A DNA stretch of 64,000 nt, from NCBI GenBank assembly GCA_013400155.1, contig VXBM01000420.1, forward strand, positions 598,577-662,576. The letters run 5' to 3'. Positions 33,726 through 46,300 of this stretch are shown piece after piece. The DNA comes from Helopsaltes ochotensis. Taxonomy: Eukaryota > Chordata > Aves > Passeriformes > Locustellidae. Each line of letters opens with the position of its first letter. Position 1 is the first letter of the stretch. The notes beneath the pieces were generated by a model. The model was not told the origin of the DNA, did no database searches, and worked only from the letters and a program-made list of their open reading frames with translations. The translations under genes were made by a program, and so were the position numbers.

Positions 33726-36700
33726 TGTCTCTTTCAATTGGAGTCTGCTACTGCTCTTGCTCAGCAGAAGCTATGCGTTTTATGCTTGGCTACTTCTCTT
33801 TCTGCTAGGTACAAAGGTAAAAAGTCAAGATATCATACTGATACTCCTAAGTCCAATGTTCATCTAGAAAGAAAAATGACCAGGTTGAAAGGAGTGTATA
33901 TTTTACAGCAGATAGCGTCCAGTCGCCTGATACACAATTTATAGCAAGGTTTATCACTTATCAGCAGCACAGACTTGTGTATTACTTAAACGGGTAAGTC
34001 AGTAACTACAAATAAATGCTGAATCATGACCTAGTACAGTATCATAAAGAAATGAAAATAAATATGAGCAAGTAATTGAAAACCTTTCTATTTTTTTAAT
34101 GTATTGCAGGTCCAAGAAATAGCCTCTTTAGTGTGCTGACCAGAATCACTGCACTATTTCTGTCCTCACTGCCATCATCTGAAGCCTGGATTCCATGGGA
34201 CCCACCAGGCAAGCCTATCATAAACCACATCTGTATCTCCAAAACCCCAATTCAGTTACAAACATCCTTTAAAAAATAACACAAAAGAATAAAGAGATTC
34301 CAAAGCATTTTAGAGTTGCAATCTGCCATGCTTGAGAGCTGCGCTGCTAGGGAAAAGCAAGAAGAAAACTCATTTATTCTAGAGAAATTCAAACATCTAA
34401 ATTGCAATTTTTACCTAGCAATTTGATGCATGATCTGGCACTTCATTAACATAGATGGCACTTCTGCTTTTCTAAAAGTACCTTCTGAGAATAGTGGCAC
34501 TGAGCAAGGCCAAAGTGACTGCAAAGGGCAGAGTTAAATAGAAAAGATAGGCAACAATTTATTGACCTGAATTTTTTTTTGCATTCATAATATTACTGTA
34601 TAAACCACTTCCTGCACTTATTTTGGGGTCAGTTACACACCTATGAAGTTCAAGCAACGTCTGCTTCACATACACTAGATATTCAGACAGCACGGCTTTT
34701 TTAAGTAATAGAAGCAACATAACCTCCTCTCCCCTTGGTAAAAAAAATATTAAATAAAGCATTGCATTCACACCAATCTGCACTTTATTCTCAGAGACTC
34801 GCAAAAATCACAATGATTACTGTGTCTTTGAAAAAAATGTGAGTTTGAAAACTCTTCAGGAAAGGGAATGAAATCTTGAAATCAGACAACAAAGTCTAAC
34901 AAATGCTCTGGAGAGGAGATATGATCAAATAAAATGCAATTGAAAAAAAGAAAATTCAGAAATGGAATAAGTATGACCAAATGGACTGAGATTAAATGAA
35001 GGGCAGTAAAAAGGACCAAAACTTGCCAAAGTTATTCCAACTAAAATCCTGAAATCAGGGAAGAAAGGTAACCAAAGAGAGAGGAGAAGAAACTAAATAA
35101 ATGAAATGTTAAAAAAAACCAGGAAAATTCTGAAACCAAGTGAAAACAGTAAAAGTGAATGGGATGACAAGAAGTGCAGGGAAATGGACTGAAGCTTGCC
35201 CTATTAATCCTCATGGAAGCTGCAAGATTTCATTCCCATGAGGAAAGCTCACAGCTCTACATCATCTTCCTCAATCTGAGAGCAATTTCATTTTCATCAG
35301 TCTCTTGTCACTTAATGCAAAAAAAAAAAAGACATAAAATATGAGAAATATGCATAAAACTTTAAAGAGGTTTGTGTCAGTCAAAAATGAATCAAATTTT
35401 CTTATTCTTATCTGTTTTCTTACTCTTATCTACTCACAAATTCTACTTGTGCAGACGGCTGCATAAAAATAATCACTGGAAAGAGTTTCTCACTGCTGCA
35501 ACAGATTTAAAGTGCTTGTCATTTTCATGATGATAAAACAGCTGAGTCACAGGAGGAAAGGAAATAAAATAAAGGAAAAAGAATGAGTATAAATTAAGAT
35601 TATAAAGATTTGCAGTTTGCCATTGGCCTCCTTTATTGGCCTCTAAGTACACATTTCTCCTGAATTATAAGTTATTCAGCCATGCTACTACTTCAACATA
35701 ATGAAGAACCCCAAAAATATTTAACCCTTTAAGCAGCCTCACGGTACACCTCCCACATGGGATGAAAGTTGAAAGCTATAACGACAAGAATGAAACAAAG
35801 AGACAGAGTTGATGTCATCATAATATTATATAACTGAAGTATTAATATTCATACCTAGCAGACATGCTGTCTCCTATCTGAGGAATGTAAAAGTGTTGCA
35901 ATATTTTAAGGCCCTGTGTCTTGGAAAGACAATTATCATCCCAAAAACTAACTTTATTTCCTTTAGCTTACTGGAGAAATGCAACTTTCTGGTACTTTTC
36001 TGTAATACTCATTGCTGTTTTCTCAACTTTACATGTAATTCTTAATGTAGCAATTAAGTGTATATTCTGGGAAGAATTCCCCAATTATATTATTCTGTTT
36101 AAATGAAATACCTACCTATATAATACAAGATTAAATCAATGTGGTTTGCAAGGATCAAATATTCAAAAAAATTTATCTTCTGCAAGAAATGTTCTGGATA
36201 ATTTATTCATTTACAGAAGAAAATGCTAATATTAGGCTCCTGAAAAAATATCACAGTTTGAATACTTCTAATGGGATGATAAAGAAGCAGTATGCAAGAA
36301 GATAGCTAAGTTTTTCAAATATGAGAGCTGTGAACTTCATATCCTGTGTTTTCAATAAAAAGCTTCTTTCTGAATACGAATGGTGACCCCATAATTTCTA
36401 GGGCTACTTCGGGGAAAAAAAGGAGAGCCAAAATTGCATGTATTAACTGCTCCACACTGTGGGCTGTGATGCCCAGGGCAGGCACCACTCATCAAAAATT
36501 TCAGAGAAGCACCTGAAGGACCATTGTGAGGAACCATGGCAGATGACAAGGCTCAACATGATGTTTCACACCTACCTGAACTGGCTCTTTGTTTTAAACC
36601 CAGGCTCTTATTTCAAAGGTAAGTCTACAGAGTAGCTGCCCTAGGTAGTCAATGGAAAGGTGCCTACCAACACCCTGACAGCACGGGGCTGGGAAACGCT

Positions 36701-37393
36701 CCATGCTTGCTCAACCCTGCCGCAGCTGCTCAGTGCCCCCACCCACAGCAGTGCACGCCGGGCCAGCACGGAGTATTTCGTGCATAGAATCACACAACCA
36801 ATTAAGCCGGAAAAGGCCTCTAAGATCAGTGAGTACAACCTATGACCGAACATCACCTTTTCAACTGAACCATGGCACTAAGTGTCATGTCCGCTCCCTC
36901 CTGGGCAATGCAGTCCAATGACTAATCACCCTTTTTGTGAAGAAACTCTTCCTGATGTTCAACTTGAACCTCCTCTGGCACAGCTTGAAGCTACGTCCTC
37001 TTGTCCTGTCATCAGTCGTCTGGGAGACCAAGCCTCACCTCCACATCCTTCCAGGTGGTTGTAGAGAGCAACAAGGTCTCCCCGAGCCTCCTTTTCTCCA
37101 GACTACACACCCCCAGCTCTCTCAGCTGCTCCTAACAGCACTTACACTCCAGACCCTTCAGCAGCTCCTTGCCCTTCTCTGGACACCTCAGTGTGCTCCC
37201 TGAAGTGACGGGCGACGGGCCCGTCGGGCTGTGGCGCACACGCCCCACAGCAGCCGCCTGCGCCGGGCCGGCTGCCGAGAGCCGCTCCCCGACCCCGGCC
37301 TGCCGCGCTGGAACGTCGGAGCAGTGCGGCCCCGCGGAGCCCCTCGGCGCGAAGAGGAGGAGCCTGACACTGCCGGCCCCCGGCCGCGCTTAC
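33726..37393. other. OCIAD2: Probable OCIAD2 intron 1 (5' UTR intron)
   Basis: Lies between the coding start exon and the GC-rich donor at 37394. It is mostly AT-rich, with a GC-richer patch at 36.65-36.78 kb and a CR1 copy at about 36.78-37.2 kb. No additional protein gene was recognised. Confidence 0.55.
36783..37200 (-). mobile_element. CR1 LINE 3' fragment next to the OCIAD2 promoter
   Basis: Read on the minus strand, this is a CR1 3' end. The plus strand begins with catagaatcacacaaccaat and runs through tcttcctgatgttcaacttg, agcttgaagctacgtcctct and ccttcagcagctccttgccc. Its upstream limit abuts the CpG island, about 200 bp from the predicted OCIAD2 exon 1 donor. It is in the same orientation as OCIAD2. 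Confidence 0.9.
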
Positions 37394-37720
37394 CTTCCGC
37401 GGGCCGCTGGAGGAAACGGAGTGGGCTGGACTGGCCCGGCCCGGCCCCGGAAGCCCACGCGTGGGCCAGCCTGCACAAGTGCCGTGACTGGTCGGGGAGC
37501 GGCTGGAGCCCTGCCGGGCTGAGCCGCGCTGGGGCGGGGGCCGGCCCGGCCGTGCTGCCGGGCTCCATCGCCACCTCCCGGCCGCCGGGCACAGGAACAC
37601 CGGGGCAGCCGGCCCGCAGTGCCGCCCAGCTCCCCTCATACCCGGCTCTCAGATCCTACGAGGATTACACGAGCGCTTCTCGCCTCCCGGTGGGCTGCTT
37701 CGGTAGAAGAACAGTGAGCA
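37195..37720 (-). promoter_or_regulatory. OCIAD2: OCIAD2 CpG-island promoter
   Basis: A dense GC/CpG island with GC boxes (for example ggggcggggg near 37530) and no TATA box. It sits upstream of OCIAD2 on the minus strand. The long overlapping open frames inside it on both strands are a composition artefact: few stop codons occur in GC-rich DNA. Confidence 0.75.
37394..37640 (-). other. OCIAD2: Probable non-coding exon 1 of OCIAD2
   Basis: On the minus strand a strong donor (GCGGAAG|gtaagc) lies at 37394/37393 within the CpG island. Human OCIAD2 also has a non-coding first exon, as I recall. The transcription start, and so the upper boundary, is an estimate. Confidence 0.5.
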
Positions 37721-37803
37721 CGCCAAGAAAATTCCACGTTCTCGAATTTCCCCACTGAAATTTAGAAGGCTCTTTTAGCAAGGGTATGTGTTAATGAAGG
37801 TAA

Positions 37804-38460
37804 CAGAATCACCGAATCATTAGGGTTGGAAGGGCCCTCTGGAGGTCGTCTAGCCCCTCTGCCAAGGCAGGGTCGCCTGGAACAGGTGACACAGGAACTC
37901 GTCCAGGTGAGTTTGGAATGTCTAGAGAAAGGGAGACTCCGTGCCCTCCCTGGGCAGCCTGTTCAATGGTCTGCCACTCTCCATGGAAAGATCCACCTCA
38001 AGCTGATGGAAACTTCTTGTGTTTTAGTTTATGGCCACTGCTCCTCATCCTGTCACTGGGCACCACCAAAAAGGGCACCCTCCTCTGACACCCACCTTTG
38101 AGATATTTATATGCACTCATGAGACCCCCTCCCCGTCTTCTCTAGACTAAACAGGCCCAGTTCTTGCAGTCTCTCCTCAAGAGAGGAGAGTACTCTATTA
38201 ATATTAAGAATAATTTCTGTGTAGTTAAGTTTAATTACAGGTTAAGTATTGTTCAGTTCATTTTAAGTTCTGTGAAGTTTGGGCCCTGTTAAGTTTAATA
38301 CATTTCTTAATATATTTCTCAAAACAAGGCTCTTGACAATAGCAGTTATAAAGCTGTTAAAAAAAGGAAGGATCTTGAAGACCAGACCTCTCATCATCTT
38401 TGTAGCCTCCACTGGATCCTCTTCAGTAACTTCTTGTCTTTCCTACAGTGAGCCGAGCAC
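37804..38460 (-). mobile_element. CR1 LINE 3' fragment, interrupted
   Basis: On the minus strand, the CR1 3' end lies at 37804 (plus-strand cagaatcaccgaatcattag). It continues through cctgggcagcctgttcaatg and gactaaacaggcccagttct to about 38187. CR1-like text resumes at about 38376 (cagacctctcatcatctttg, ccactggatcctcttcag) and ends near 38460. About 185 bp of unrelated AT-rich DNA lies between the two blocks. Confidence 0.85.
38188..38375. other. AT-rich insert splitting a CR1 copy
   Basis: Sits between two blocks that are contiguous in the CR1 consensus as I remember it. It contains two imperfect copies of GTTAAGTTTAAT(t)ACA about 65 bp apart. No terminal repeat or target duplication is obvious, so the origin is unresolved. 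Confidence 0.5.
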
Positions 38461-41400
38461 ACAACATAAAACATACAGAGTCTGTCCTACAAAATACTGA
38501 AAATATTTTTCCTGGAAATCAAATCTTTTTCTTTAAAAAAACCCAATAAATTCTTCTTTGACCATTTTGGAATGAAAAAGCGTTGCTTATATACTTTGAT
38601 TTTAATGCTACAATGCTTATGTAAGTCAATAAATAAATTTTAGTATTAACAGGAATTAAACAAATAGAAAAAGCACTTTCATCAAGCAAAAATAAGAAGT
38701 TTTGCAAGAAGAAGTTATCCTGAAAATGTCAGTTGGATATGGTAGGGGTTGTTCTAGGAATATTGAAAAATATTGTTCCACTTTCTCTGAAATGAGAAAT
38801 GCAATGCCTTTCTTTAAGAATAAGTTTTCTAAAACAAAAAATATAAATGTGAGTCTTCTTTGCATTTTATTTTAATAAAAAAGGTCTCAGCTTCTATTCT
38901 GTTTTGCTGTGTTTTTTTCACAGCAAGACAATAGTTTTCATTAGAGTATCCTAAATGGTGATATGACACTTCAATGCTTATCATAAAATAAATAGCCTGT
39001 GAGATCACCATTAAATTTCCTCTTTTTGCATGACCTTGGCATCTCAGTTTCATAAGAAACATAAATAGTAGGTAATTTTCTTAGGTCCAAAATAAGCTTT
39101 CAGTTCCATAAGTCTTGCCTACTTGAAGCCCTGTTCACCAGACTATTCTTCCACTCTTGCCTGCCAAAGAAGAGGATCAAACTTTGCTGCTGCAAAATGT
39201 GCTTTTCACGTGGAGGCTGGGCAAGGGTGTTGTCCGAAAACAAGTCTTGAAAGTGTATCTAATACCTCCTGGGATCTAAAAGGTATTCTTGAAAAAATAC
39301 ATGAAAACTATTTAATAGCTACATGCTATTCTGAAAAATACAATACACAAGAGAATCCCATGCAGAGTGAGTACTTAATAACCAATAACTTCTTAACTGG
39401 TCCAGCTAAATCTGAACATAAAATGAAAGAGCACTGGAATGACAATTTTCTCGTGGGGCATATGTGTGCCTGGGGGTAGTGATTGCCTAGAGATAGGATT
39501 GTTTGGATTCTTGCACCTTTCTGTGCAAAAGTGCCTATTAAAAATCAGTTTAACCTTCTTTTTCATTGTAAACTTTAACGTTTATTATCACAATTGAATA
39601 TGTTCTTCAAACACTCTTTCTTTCCAAGATTTACCTGCAAGTTCTTCAGAGTTATAAAAATGGAGAGAAGGTAATAGACAGAAACCAGTAAATGTTAGTG
39701 ATTTAGAAGAGTAAACACAAAGCAAAAGAGATTCTTATCACTCCCGGAACAAAACCAACCATTTTTACATGTCAAAGGAAAAAAAAAAAACCCTGAGTGA
39801 TACCAAAACTAAAACAATCAATATGGAATCGAATGTTTGGCTGAGGAACTATCTGTTGTAGCGTAGTGTGGAGGAATGGTTAAGTGACAGAGGTCACATA
39901 GACATAAAGGAGCTCTGCTGAAGGCTCTGCTGATCCAGCAGAGGCTCCCATGAAAGGAAACAAAGTCAACATGACCTTGCTGTATCTGTGCTGTAACAGG
40001 ATGTCTGTGGCTGAGAAAATGAGGAAGAAGGAATCACAAGAGCTTGTGTGAGCTAGAAAAGTAACTTTTTGAATAACCAACCAGGTGCTGCCCAATATGC
40101 ATACTAATGAAGGGACTATATTTAAGGCGCAGCTATGAATCATAAACGAAGCTTGCTTATCAACCATATTGTTGTCCGAGTCTTCCCTCCGACGGCAGAG
40201 TAGAAGAAGATCAAGGACTGAGATGTCAGACTCAGGGAAGGTTTACAGGCTCTGGCTGCTTGACTGAAGAACCTCTTGGAAAACAGGAACCCTGAAGGGT
40301 TGCCAGGGCCCTGAGGTTCACCACATTCACCAAAGCAAAGCCTTTCCAGTGTGCATATTTAACAGAAACACTCCACATATGTATGCAGTGCATGCCAGAA
40401 GGAGGAACTATTACCACTTAAGATAAACATGGTTTATTTGTCTGTTACAAAATCAACCCTGTCAATGGCTTAAAAATTCCCTGAGACGCAAAGCTCCACT
40501 CCCTTGCTTTGTAACCTTAACAGAGCAAGGAAAATGAAGTAAGAATTACATGACAGGGCATTGTCCTCATGCTGATTGGAGTAGGAGTTAAAGGCAAATG
40601 AAAAGACAAGAAAAGTCACAGCAGGAAACATGAGTAAAACATTAAACAGCCCTCACTACTTGCAAGGAATCATGTAAGTTTTCTGTGTCTTGGCTGATTC
40701 TTGGGTGCACTTCTATTTTATACTTGGTCTGGGCTATCTTTTAGAAGTGAATAGTTGGTAATTATGAAATGTTCAAAATAGAGGATTTCTGCTTCTCAGT
40801 GTGAGGAACTCAATAAAGTGCTTGCAGACAGTTGCATGTGTTCATGCTTACGCTGAGGCTGTGACAGGTGCCTAACTGTAAACTCATCCACTCCTGCTTT
40901 TTTCCAGAGCTGTAGTTTTAATCCTAATCTGTGATCATACTTTCATACTTTTTCCCCCCATTTCTCTGGCACTTTCTTATTTTTCATCATGCCCATTCAG
41001 GCATCTCAGGCAATATGCAAGGACAACTTTTCCTGAAAGTTCTTTTAAATGTCATGTGTTTGCTTGGGTTTCAAAACATACTTGTATTATAGTTTGAACC
41101 AAAATAAAGCATTGCTTTTTATAGTCACTAGCTTTAGAAAAGTTTACCCCTATCAACCAATGTAATTAAATGTTAAATTTAGGGGGCTGTTAAATTAAGA
41201 TAATTTTTTATATATGCCTTAGGGTAAGGATGTCTTAAATACTGTTCTAGAATGAAAATGCTTCTTGTTTTGTGAGTGGAAGCTCCTACTGTAGTGTTTT
41301 CTTGACTTCACTGGTTTGACATCATTGTATTCCTATAAAGATCAAATGCTTTTGCTTTATTTTTTGTCAAGTACACCTGTGGCACTCCAGGAATAAAAAA

Positions 41401-43147
41401 AAATACAGTGAAAGGCATTGCAAGCATTGATTTTTGTATTTAAGACATTACACCTGAAAACTCTCTCCTCTTTTGCTCTGATGCTCAAACATATATCAGC
41501 CTTATGGAGAGCACTAGAATGTAACTTTGTGGCATGTGAAGCTAAACTTAATAATTATTAAGAATCTCAGCGAGAGTGCCCAGAATATAATTGCTAAATT
41601 TTTCAGGATTTGCATTCTTTTCATTGCATTATGGCTTTAATGGAAGCCACACAAGTATATCAGGTTCACAATTCCAGTCATGTCTAGTTTTACTGGGACT
41701 CCACCTCTGAACCATGAAGCAAGATACTAGAGTTACAAAAAGTGTTGCAAAATATTTTCAAATATTTATTGGCTGAATACATGCTGTGAGCCTCATGCTC
41801 CCGAGATGCATCTCCAAAAGCAGCCATGTTCTGGGTTTATTCTGGCCAAAGATCTCATCTTCCGTTTGCATCACACCACAGCAAGATGAAATGGTGTCAT
41901 CACTTATGTAATCCTGATATCCAGTGATAAGTGAGCTTGGTGACTATTCTAGTATGACTTTAATGAAGAAAAAGAAAGATGCCTTTAATGACATGGAACT
42001 TGGAGAAAACAGAGAAGCTCATTAGATCTATTAGTCTCATTCTTCCTTCCCTAGTGAGCTCAACTTTTCCATCAAATACTTGAATTCTTTTGTGGACATT
42101 TAAAACACATTTCAAAATTTTAAAACATATTTTCAAATAGCAGCCAAAATTCAACAGATTTTTTTGTAATAACCAAACCCCATCATACTGAAGGGTAAAT
42201 GAATCACTTGACCTTGAGACTTCTAGGGCAAAATTTAGTTTAGTACCATGTCCTCTCAAATGTCTAGACCAGACTTTATTGCTAATAATAAGTCATATAG
42301 ATGTTAGGTGTTTATGGTTTTTACTCCTATGGATTTAGAGTTTCACATACCTTAAGGTTTTAGAATGGGACAGTAGTTTTAATAAAAAAGAGAAGATACA
42401 GATGGCGGTTTTGTAGGATGCTGTATGAAGATTAATAAACTTAAGATGATGATATATTCCAACAGCAAAAGGACTTCTTAGTTCTTAGCTTATATTTACA
42501 ATTTTACATTTCATCCCCCCCAAAAAAATTCTAAATTTGAGATATTGCTTATGTAATCTTTTTGCCAGAACTTGGCAGCTGTGATCACAGCTGGGTCGAT
42601 TTAACTCATGATTTCTTCAAAAATTAACAAACATAGTTACTCAGGAATCTCAGCAAACGAAATGCTTCTTTTGGTGCTTTTTGTAGACAGCATTGCTTAT
42701 CAGAAGTCCTTACTCTACTTTAAAACAACACACATTTCAAAAGGTGAGCACAGTACTAATTCGGGTATCTCCGAACCCCGCGTAGTCAACCGTGAGTTTG
42801 TACAAGCTGCCAAGTGGGGCTAGCTCCCCTTTTCCCCGCCAGCTTGTGCGAGGACAACCCTTTGCATTTATTTTTCTTGCTGGCGTGACTGCTCAGGAAA
42901 CAAATTCTCCTTTGCTGACACCTGAGTGGCGGGGCGAGATCTCCTGGCTGCTTAGCGCGGCGGGGCTGCGGAGAACACGGAGAACACCGTCCGGCCGTGC
43001 GGGCTGCCCGCCCCCGCCGCGGGGACGCGGCTCCGTGAGGCGGGGTGAGGCGGGACGGGCGGCGGCGCCGCGCCCTTGCGGGCACTCGGGACTCGGCTCC
43101 CGGTGAGAGGGACGCAGCCCCCGCCGGGCCGGGCAGCGCCGGGGGCG
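38461..43147. other. Intergenic region upstream of CWH43
   Basis: AT-rich DNA between the divergent OCIAD2 and CWH43 promoters. It holds the LTR at 39.85-40.2 kb. The longest open frame (39123-39479, 118 codons) matches nothing I recognise and shows no upstream promoter or splice context. Confidence 0.55.
39853..40197 (+). mobile_element. Probable solo LTR of an avian endogenous retrovirus
   Basis: Runs from about TGTTGTAGCG to about CGACGGCA. It has a U3-like body, a TATA-like box in gactatatttaagg near 40118, a CATAAA poly(A)-like hexamer about 20 nt later, and a U5-like end (gtccgagtcttccctccgac). This layout resembles ERVK-class LTRs of birds. No gag, pol or env sequence and no clear primer-binding site follows. 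Exact ends are uncertain because I see no clean target duplication. Confidence 0.55.
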
Positions 43148-43350
43148 ATGTTTCCCCTGTGGAAGGCCGTTCTCTCGGAGAGTCTCCTGGGTAGGTGGCG
43201 GCGGTGCCGCCCAACGGGGCTGGGGGCGAGGGGCCGCGGTTAAGGGCACCGGGGCGGCTCAGGCGGGACCGGCAGCCCCGGCAGGGTGTCGCGGGGCTCA
43301 CCGTACGTGCAGGCGTGTCGCCGATGAACAACCCCCTCTGAGCCCCCCTC
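42920..43350 (+). promoter_or_regulatory. CWH43: CWH43 CpG-island promoter
   Basis: A GC/CpG-dense block with repeated GGCGGG-type Sp1 boxes around 43040-43075, immediately 5' of the CWH43 start codon and extending into intron 1. No TATA box. The 118- and 188-codon antisense open frames within it are composition artefacts. Confidence 0.75.
43148..43190 (+). CDS. CWH43: CWH43 coding exon 1 (residues 1-14)
   Basis: Encodes MFPLWKAVLSESLL, aligned to the human start around SLWREILLESLLG. The ATG context is GCGATGT with G at -3. Donor CTGG|gtaggt. Confidence 0.93.
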
Positions 43351-46300
43351 ATTGCTCACATCTGAGTGCTCTTCTTTGGATTCTTTTTTTCTTCTGGTGC
43401 TAGAATACTTTTTGTTTCTTGGATCAGCCTAGAATTTATTGCTGCCCCCGGCCAAGTGTTTGTGCAGGTGTTGCAGAGCCGCAGCTGTGCTGCCCTGCTC
43501 GAGGCAGGGCCCGAGGGTGTGGTCGCCAGACGCAGCCCCCGCGGTACCGAGGTGCTCGATGCATCTCTTGTGAAGCGTGGAAACTCACCGCGCAGTGCTG
43601 CTGTGCCTGGATAAGGGTCTCCAGGGGAGAAGAGCACACCGATTTACTAGAATAATTCCTTTAGCCACCAGTCTGCTTTTGAGGAGCCCTGAGATTGCGG
43701 GTGGATTGCTTACCAGTCGTCTGAACACTAATCCTTTCCGAAGCTGAGCACTTCACTGAGGTTCAAAGTAGGAACTGCTTTTATTCTCGTCATTCTAATT
43801 CCTAGGAAAATGTGTTTGTTTAGCCTGAAATAACAAACATTTCTTCACAGAAGGTGGCTGGTTTTGCTTGAACTGCTTTCAAATACATTTGATAGTCCAT
43901 ATGTGAAAGTATAAAATGGTACTTTTTAAGTAATCTCCAGGAAATATTGATCAAAATACATGATGGGGGTTTCTTTTTTTGGTTTGTTCTTGTTTTAGGT
44001 TACATTTCTTGGTCTCTTTACCATGCACTGCCACCAATGATCTACTACTTCCCACTTCAGACACTGGCGCTCACAGGCCTAGAAGTTTTTGCTGTTGCCT
44101 TCTTTTCCCCGATGTTCTTGACAATTGGCCCTTTTTGGAGGTTGGCTAACAATGAGTATGTCCTAGCCTTTCTGAGGCTGACTACGGTTGGTAAGTATGC
44201 ACTGCAGTGAGTTATAGATTCCATTTTGGTATCATTGCATAAGAACAAACATTCCAAATTGCTTTAAAATGCAGACAATTACAAAAAGAGACAGGAATAA
44301 GAAGTTCTCGCTCTCCCCATACTCATGTTTTGTTGATTTCTTTTTTCTTTCTTTCAAGCTTTTAACTATAGTCAGAAAAATATTGTTTGCAGCCATTGCA
44401 TTGCATAAATACAGAAAAAAATCTCATTTCACTTTTATTTCTAGGAGCTTTTAATTTAGTAAGAGTGATGCCCAATAGGAAAGATGTTTTCAGTATCACT
44501 CAAATATCAACAGAACAGGTATTTTTTATATTGTGACAATGGGTAGGGCTAAGACATTACAGAGCAGCTTGGGGCTATTATAAAAGTAGTATTCTATGAG
44601 TGAAACATTCTTTTTTTTAGTTTCTGACGCAGTTTTTTCTTTCAAGAATGTATTTTTAAAATTAAATCTATCTATATACTTTCTTTAGAAGGGTTATATG
44701 CTCATCCTAAATATGAAATGATCCTTATATGGTCAGTTGCATAGGACAAAAATTTGATCTTAAACTCAGGAAATAGACACCCCATTTCCAATTCCACAGT
44801 CTCCTCCTTAAACCAAGACTTGCTGGGTTTCCCACTTTGGTCTTCAGCTAACTGGTGCAAATCCCAGCTCTTGTTGATTTTTTGAAAGTTTTTTGGGGGA
44901 AGGTTTGGCAGTTACAGCCACGTTCAGAAGCAAGTTCCTGCAAAAGTTTGCCACACCGAATGAACTTGGAGGAGACAAGAGTCTCCATCCTGTGTAGAGG
45001 TGGAAATGCTGCTACTGAGTGATGTGTTTCAGAAGCAGCAGATCCTAGCTCCTCATTTGTCAACGTAAGATAAGCATAATTACTTTCCTTATAGTTTTCC
45101 TCTTTTACTGTTAGAAGACAGAGTAAGATCATCTTATTACTTTCCCTGTGTAGTTTTGTTAAAAAGAATTCTTGTTCTTTGTCTCTAGAAAAATACTAGA
45201 ACTGAGCACAGTTTTTTAGTGTCATTGATTTTCACGAAGAATAGTCTTACCATGTTCTTTTCTTTTCCTACTCTTCCCATTATATCCATCCTAATACTTT
45301 TCATGTAGTTTTGTAATAAGCTTCTCAGTGAGCAGAAGTTTGAGCTTCTTGCAGCAGTGCCTAGTGTATTGCTTTCTGCAAGATCATCTAGTTTAGAAAC
45401 TAGGATTGAGTGTAAGCATTTAAAATTACACCTTACCTTCCTTCACATGTGACAGTAACACAAAATTTGCCATGTTTAAGATTAGTCCTTCAGATCACCT
45501 TGATGTGTTTACTAGTTCACTTTACAAAAGTGCTTAGCTAAGACCAGAATATTTACGGGGATGATTTTTTTTTCTGCTCTATTTCTTTCTGCCTTTTGTG
45601 GAAGCATTATTTTCCCTGCAACTTCTAATTTCTGTATCCTTTCATACTACTTGATTTTGTGTTCTGTTCAAAAACAAACAACAACAACAAAGTACCCTGT
45701 GGTAATGTCTGTTAGCATCTGTGTCTTTAGACAATGTATTTGGGTATTTGGATAGATATGTTTAAGTCTTGGGTGTACTTGCCCAGCAACAAAAGGTGTG
45801 TCTGCTCTAACTTGGCAAACCCATGCTGCCTTTAATCATGGTAGTGCACATGATGAAATATTTGAAGAGGCAGGTTTATGGATTGCCAGCACAATTTAGT
45901 GACAGAAATCTGTGTGTACTGTACATGGAATCTCTGTTGAAGTCCATGCAAGTACACTTTCACTGCACATTGATCTTGTTTGTCCTCTTGGTTCTAAGCT
46001 ATGCATCTTTTACTCTGTGCAGAATGAGCAGGTAAACAAGTTGTAGGATTCCTAGCACTGACATTACTGACATTACTTGCTTAACATCCCTTCAAGTTTG
46101 ACTCATACTCATTTAGCAAATGGCTGGTATCATAACAGTGTTGCTGCTTCTCCTGCTGTTTGTCATTGGTTCTGGGCCAGACTTTGCCACACTGACTGAA
46201 GTTATGAGAATATATGTGTCACTTGAATTGGAGGCCTGTTAGCAGAGTTTAAAACTGCTGGTAATGTGGGGTCACTATGCCCTGGGAAATGGCAAAGATG

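Noticed and set aside
37142..37758. Long overlapping open frames on both strands (up to 175 codons)
   Set aside because: They lie in a CpG island where stop codons are rare. Ala/Arg/Gly/Pro-rich translations on both strands, and no homology I recognise, fit a composition artefact.
39123..39479. 118-codon plus-strand open frame in the intergenic region
   Set aside because: No recognised motif, no CpG promoter and no splice sites. This length can occur by chance in a 64-kb window.
40198..40260. Possible retroviral primer-binding site after the LTR
   Set aside because: No tRNA-complementary stretch and no coding sequence follow, so a solo LTR is the simpler reading.
42786..43352. 188-codon minus-strand open frame over the CWH43 promoter
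   Set aside because: GC-rich artefact antisense to CWH43 exon 1, with no domain and no splice context.
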